From positions 682,001 through 746,000 of the forward strand of contig NZ_JBKINJ010000001.1 of assembly GCF_046602855.1 (NCBI RefSeq): a stretch of DNA of 64,000 nt, in the 5' to 3' direction. Positions 61,636-64,000 of this stretch are shown piece after piece. The notes beneath the pieces are model-generated. The model saw nothing but the letters and a program-made list of their open reading frames with translations, had not been told where the DNA came from and did not search any database. The DNA comes from Gracilimonas sp046602855. GTDB lineage: Bacteria > Bacteroidota > Rhodothermia > Balneolales > Balneolaceae. The position numbers and the translations under genes are program-made. Each line of letters opens with the position of its first letter. Within the stretch, counting starts at the first letter, position 1.

Positions 61636-64000
61636 CTAACCTCTCAGTTTAGCAGAAAAATCTTTTTCGAGTGATTTAACTATTCTCTGAATAATAGGTT
61701 CTACTTCTTTGATATTCAAGGTCTTGTTACGATCAAGGAAATGCAGTCTGAAGGCCAGGCTTTTGTTCCCTTTACCGATCGACTCTCCCTCAAAGACATC
61801 AAAGATGCTGATGTCTTTGAGCTGATCTCCTGCTTTCTTTTTGATGACATTTATCAACTCGCCGGCGGCAACCTGTTGGGGCACAATAACTGCGAAATCG
61901 AACTCAAACGACGGAAATTTTGGAACCGGTTTGAAGGACTTTTCAGGCACAGCATCTAAAATCTGTGACATGGCCGTCACAGATAACTCAGCTACAAATG
62001 CATCTTGTTCAAAATCGTAGGCTTTTTTGAGATTATCATCAGGGATGAAAAGGCTTCCGACCTTCTGATCTCTCCATTGATACTCCAGTGTTTCTGAGTC
62101 CACCGCTTCGGAGCTAAGGTGATCAGCCAGACCCATTTTGATAAAGAAGGCATTGACCAAAGCTTTGAGGTCGAACACAGAATAGGGTCTTGCTTCCTGT
62201 GACCATGAATCTACATTCTTCAAACCGGCCAGCCCAAACAGTAGGTGTACTTCTTCTTTGATGCCCTCGTAATATGTTCCATCTTTGTCTGCATTAAAAA
62301 CATGGCCAACTTCAAAAAAGCGAACACCCGATGCATTGCGATTGAAGTTATAGGAAGCAGATTTCATAAACCCGTGCAGGAGGGAAGGACGAAGCGTACT
62401 GTTATCCTTGTTAAGTGGGTTCAGTGCATCGATCAATTCATCTTTCTCACCGTATTGTGCAGCATCTTTTTCAGCGATCAGGGAGTTGGAATAGATCTCA
62501 CGGAGACCCAGCTGTTGGGCTGTTTCTCTTATCTTTTGATTCAGCTTTTCCCAGTTATTGATAGCTTCTGAAGAAACAAAAATACCGTGATCAGGAGATG
62601 GGATCTTGTTGTAGTCAAATAATCGTCCAACCTCTTCAATAAGGTCAACTTCACGTTCAAGGTCGGGCCGGAAAGTTGGGATCTCATAGGTTATCGTTTC
62701 TTCATCTCTGGAGATCTCGTTTAGCTCAAGTCCACTCAATATTTTAGCAATAGCTGGAGTGTCAAAATCTGTTCCAAGTAAGCGATTGGTATAGCTTTTT
62801 CTGAGAGTCAGATGATGAGCTTTAGTTTTGACAGGATGGATATCAATGGTTTCATCAGAGATATTTCCACCGCTCACTTCGGCAATCAGTTCTGCGGCTC
62901 GTTCTGCTGCTATGGCCTGTATATTTGGATCTATACCACGTTCAAAGCGATAGGAAGCATCAGTTTGAAGAGACTGCTCTTTGGCAGTTTTACGGATAGA
63001 AACGGGATCGAAATAGGCACTTTCAATGAGAATATCTGTGGTTTCGTCACTTACTTCAGAATCCACACCACCCATTACTCCGGCAATAGCAACCGGACCC
63101 TCACCGTCACAAATGAATAGGGTGCCGGGGGAGCATGTGCGCTTCACGTGATCCAGGGTTTCAAATTCGATCTCTTTGTCAAAATCTTTTACTGTGATCT
63201 CTTTGCCACGAATGGTGGAATAGTCGAATGCGTGGAGTGGCTGACCTAATTCGTACATAACATAGTTGGTCACGTCTACAACATTGTTCACAGGTCGTAC
63301 ACCTATGGCTTTGAGCTTATTTCTGAGCCAGCTGGGTGATTCTTTGATCTCCACGCCTGTCACCATCTTACCAACGTATCGGTGACATTTTTCAGTATTT
63401 TCAATACTGATCTTGATATCGTCGGACGTCTCTACCGTTTTGCCAGAAGTGAACTCGGGCTGTTGCAGGTTCAGATTCAGAGCTGCTGCAAGATCGCGAG
63501 CTACTCCAAGATGGCAGGTCGCATCCGGACGGTTTGGTGTGATGGCGATATCAATAACGGTGTCTTCATACAGGTCAAAGATATCAGAAATTGGTTTTCC
63601 GATCTTCAGTCCTTCATCAAGTACCATGATGCCGGAGTGATCAGTTCCAAGGCCGAGTTCATCTTCAGCACAGATCATTCCTTCAGAAACTTCTCCCCGA
63701 AGTTTAGCTTTTTTAATGGTAAGGTTTGAACCGTCATCCAGTTTGATCGGGAGAGTTGAGCCTACGGTTGCGACCGGTACTTTTTGCCCGGCAGCCACAT
63801 TCTTGGCGCCGCACACGATCTGTGTTTTGGTATCACCCAGGTTTACATCACAGATCTGAAGCCGGTCGGCGTTCGGGTGGGCACGAACCTCTAGCACTTC
63901 ACCTACTATTACACCCTCAAGAGAGCTGCCATAGTCTTCGATCTCTTCAACCTCAAGACCGATCAGCGTTAATTTTTCTGCAGTTTCTTCCGGCGAAAGC
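61636..64000 (-). CDS. pheT: Phenylalanyl-tRNA synthetase beta subunit (cut by right edge)
   Basis: The frame stays open to the right edge, so the first codons are missing; the GTG at 63897 is internal, as GLEVEEI and EGVIVGEVLEVRAHPNADRL, typical PheT sequence, are encoded upstream of it. Visible domains: tRNA-binding EMAP/OB domain (HPNADRLQICDVNLGD, FICDGEGP is from the next part), B3/B4 domain (NVVDVTNYVMYELGQPLHAFD), B5 (PDLEREVDLIEEVGRLFDYN), catalytic-like core and a C-terminal FDX-ACB domain (FPSFEFDFAVIVPQQVAAGE ... LRFHLFLDRNKTLN region). PheT with PheS charges tRNA-Phe; pheS should lie just beyond the edge. It leads the downstream operon. Confidence 0.96.
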   Translation of the reverse strand, partial: LSPEETAEKLTLIGLEVEEIEDYGSSLEGVIVGEVLEVRAHPNADRLQICDVNLGDTKTQIVCGAKNVAAGQKVPVATVGSTLPIKLDDGSNLTIKKAKLRGEVSEGMICAEDELGLGTDHSGIMVLDEGLKIGKPISDIFDLYEDTVIDIAITPNRPDATCHLGVARDLAAALNLNLQQPEFTSGKTVETSDDIKISIENTEKCHRYVGKMVTGVEIKESPSWLRNKLKAIGVRPVNNVVDVTNYVMYELGQPLHAFDYSTIRGKEITVKDFDKEIEFETLDHVKRTCSPGTLFICDGEGPVAIAGVMGGVDSEVSDETTDILIESAYFDPVSIRKTAKEQSLQTDASYRFERGIDPNIQAIAAERAAELIAEVSGGNISDETIDIHPVKTKAHHLTLRKSYTNRLLGTDFDTPAIAKILSGLELNEISRDEETITYEIPTFRPDLEREVDLIEEVGRLFDYNKIPSPDHGIFVSSEAINNWEKLNQKIRETAQQLGLREIYSNSLIAEKDAAQYGEKDELIDALNPLNKDNSTLRPSLLHGFMKSASYNFNRNASGVRFFEVGHVFNADKDGTYYEGIKEEVHLLFGLAGLKNVDSWSQEARPYSVFDLKALVNAFFIKMGLADHLSSEAVDSETLEYQWRDQKVGSLFIPDDNLKKAYDFEQDAFVAELSVTAMSQILDAVPEKSFKPVPKFPSFEFDFAVIVPQQVAAGELINVIKKKAGDQLKDISIFDVFEGESIGKGNKSLAFRLHFLDRNKTLNIKEVEPIIQRIVKSLEKDFSAKLRG

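Noticed and set aside
63895..63897. GTG at 63897 as the start of pheT
   Set aside because: Typical PheT residues are encoded upstream of it to the window edge, so it is an internal codon.
1..64000. tRNA genes, insertion sequences or prophage
   Set aside because: I looked in all gaps and at gene products on both strands and found no cloverleaf, transposase, integrase or phage structural protein.

Overview
The window reads as chromosomal DNA of a marine or saline bacterium of the Bacteroidota/Balneolota group. A Balneolaceae-like genome is my best guess, inferred without any database search. Supporting signs are promoters with a TAnnTTTG -7 box (near 2617, 4305, 7233, 23852, 28297 on the minus strand, 28411 and 36689), weak ribosome binding sites, many Bacteroidota-type lipoproteins and secreted proteins, a fused IcmF mutase, a periplasmic-propeller LuxR regulator and a beta-glucan degradation cluster. 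I see no tRNA, rRNA, CRISPR array, transposase or phage gene. Coding density is high and genes lie on both strands.

Layout. 1-4.2 kb: the cut C-terminal half of an RND/MMPL exporter, a DUF389 membrane protein and a COG2509 FAD-dependent dehydrogenase. 4.3-9.5 kb: a complete curli (type VIII secretion) cluster, csgE-csgF-csgG followed by two curlin-repeat proteins and a surface lipoprotein. Here CsgE carries an N-terminal LysM domain and CsgG carries a C-terminal barrel-like extension. The gap between csgG and the first curlin gene holds long inverted repeats, a promoter and a structured leader. 9.5-12.6 kb: short repeats and the trkA-trkH potassium uptake operon. 12.7-20.8 kb: a minus-strand operon of a membrane histidine kinase, a FecR/fibronectin-like secreted protein and a 1400-residue PKD-repeat protein. 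21-28.3 kb: a secreted zinc metalloprotease, alanine dehydrogenase, a LolC/E-type permease and lysS.

28.4-42.9 kb: a translationally coupled lipoprotein plus DUF5723 barrel pair, NAD salvage (pncB-pncA), a COG3014-lpoB envelope pair, an Ig-like lipoprotein with an MscS channel, and icmF (isobutyryl-CoA mutase fused to its G-protein chaperone). 43.0-54.6 kb: a beta-1,3-glucan (laminarin-type) locus on one strand, consisting of an exported clan GH-A enzyme, a large GH149/GH94-like phosphorylase, a GH17 lipoprotein, a GH30 lipoprotein, a GPH-type sugar symporter and two more GH17-like enzymes without signal peptides, ended by a clear terminator. Just downstream are a membrane-anchored propeller/LuxR regulator that probably senses the glucan, and a thioredoxin-like protein. 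58.7-64 kb: a minus-strand housekeeping operon, pheT (cut by the right edge)-coiled-coil protein-zapA-ymdB family-lolD-TPR protein.

In combination, the curli genes should build an extracellular amyloid: CsgG is the pore, CsgE and CsgF are its adaptors, and the two curlin-repeat proteins are subunit and nucleator. The glucan genes should cut laminarin outside the cell or in the periplasm, import oligosaccharides through the GPH symporter, and finish them inside by phosphorolysis and GH17 action. No SusC/SusD pair lies in this window. The features I find most unusual are the modified curli secretion parts with their regulatory DNA, the kinase-FecR-PKD operon, and the SusCD-free glucan locus with paired GH17-like enzymes lacking signal peptides.
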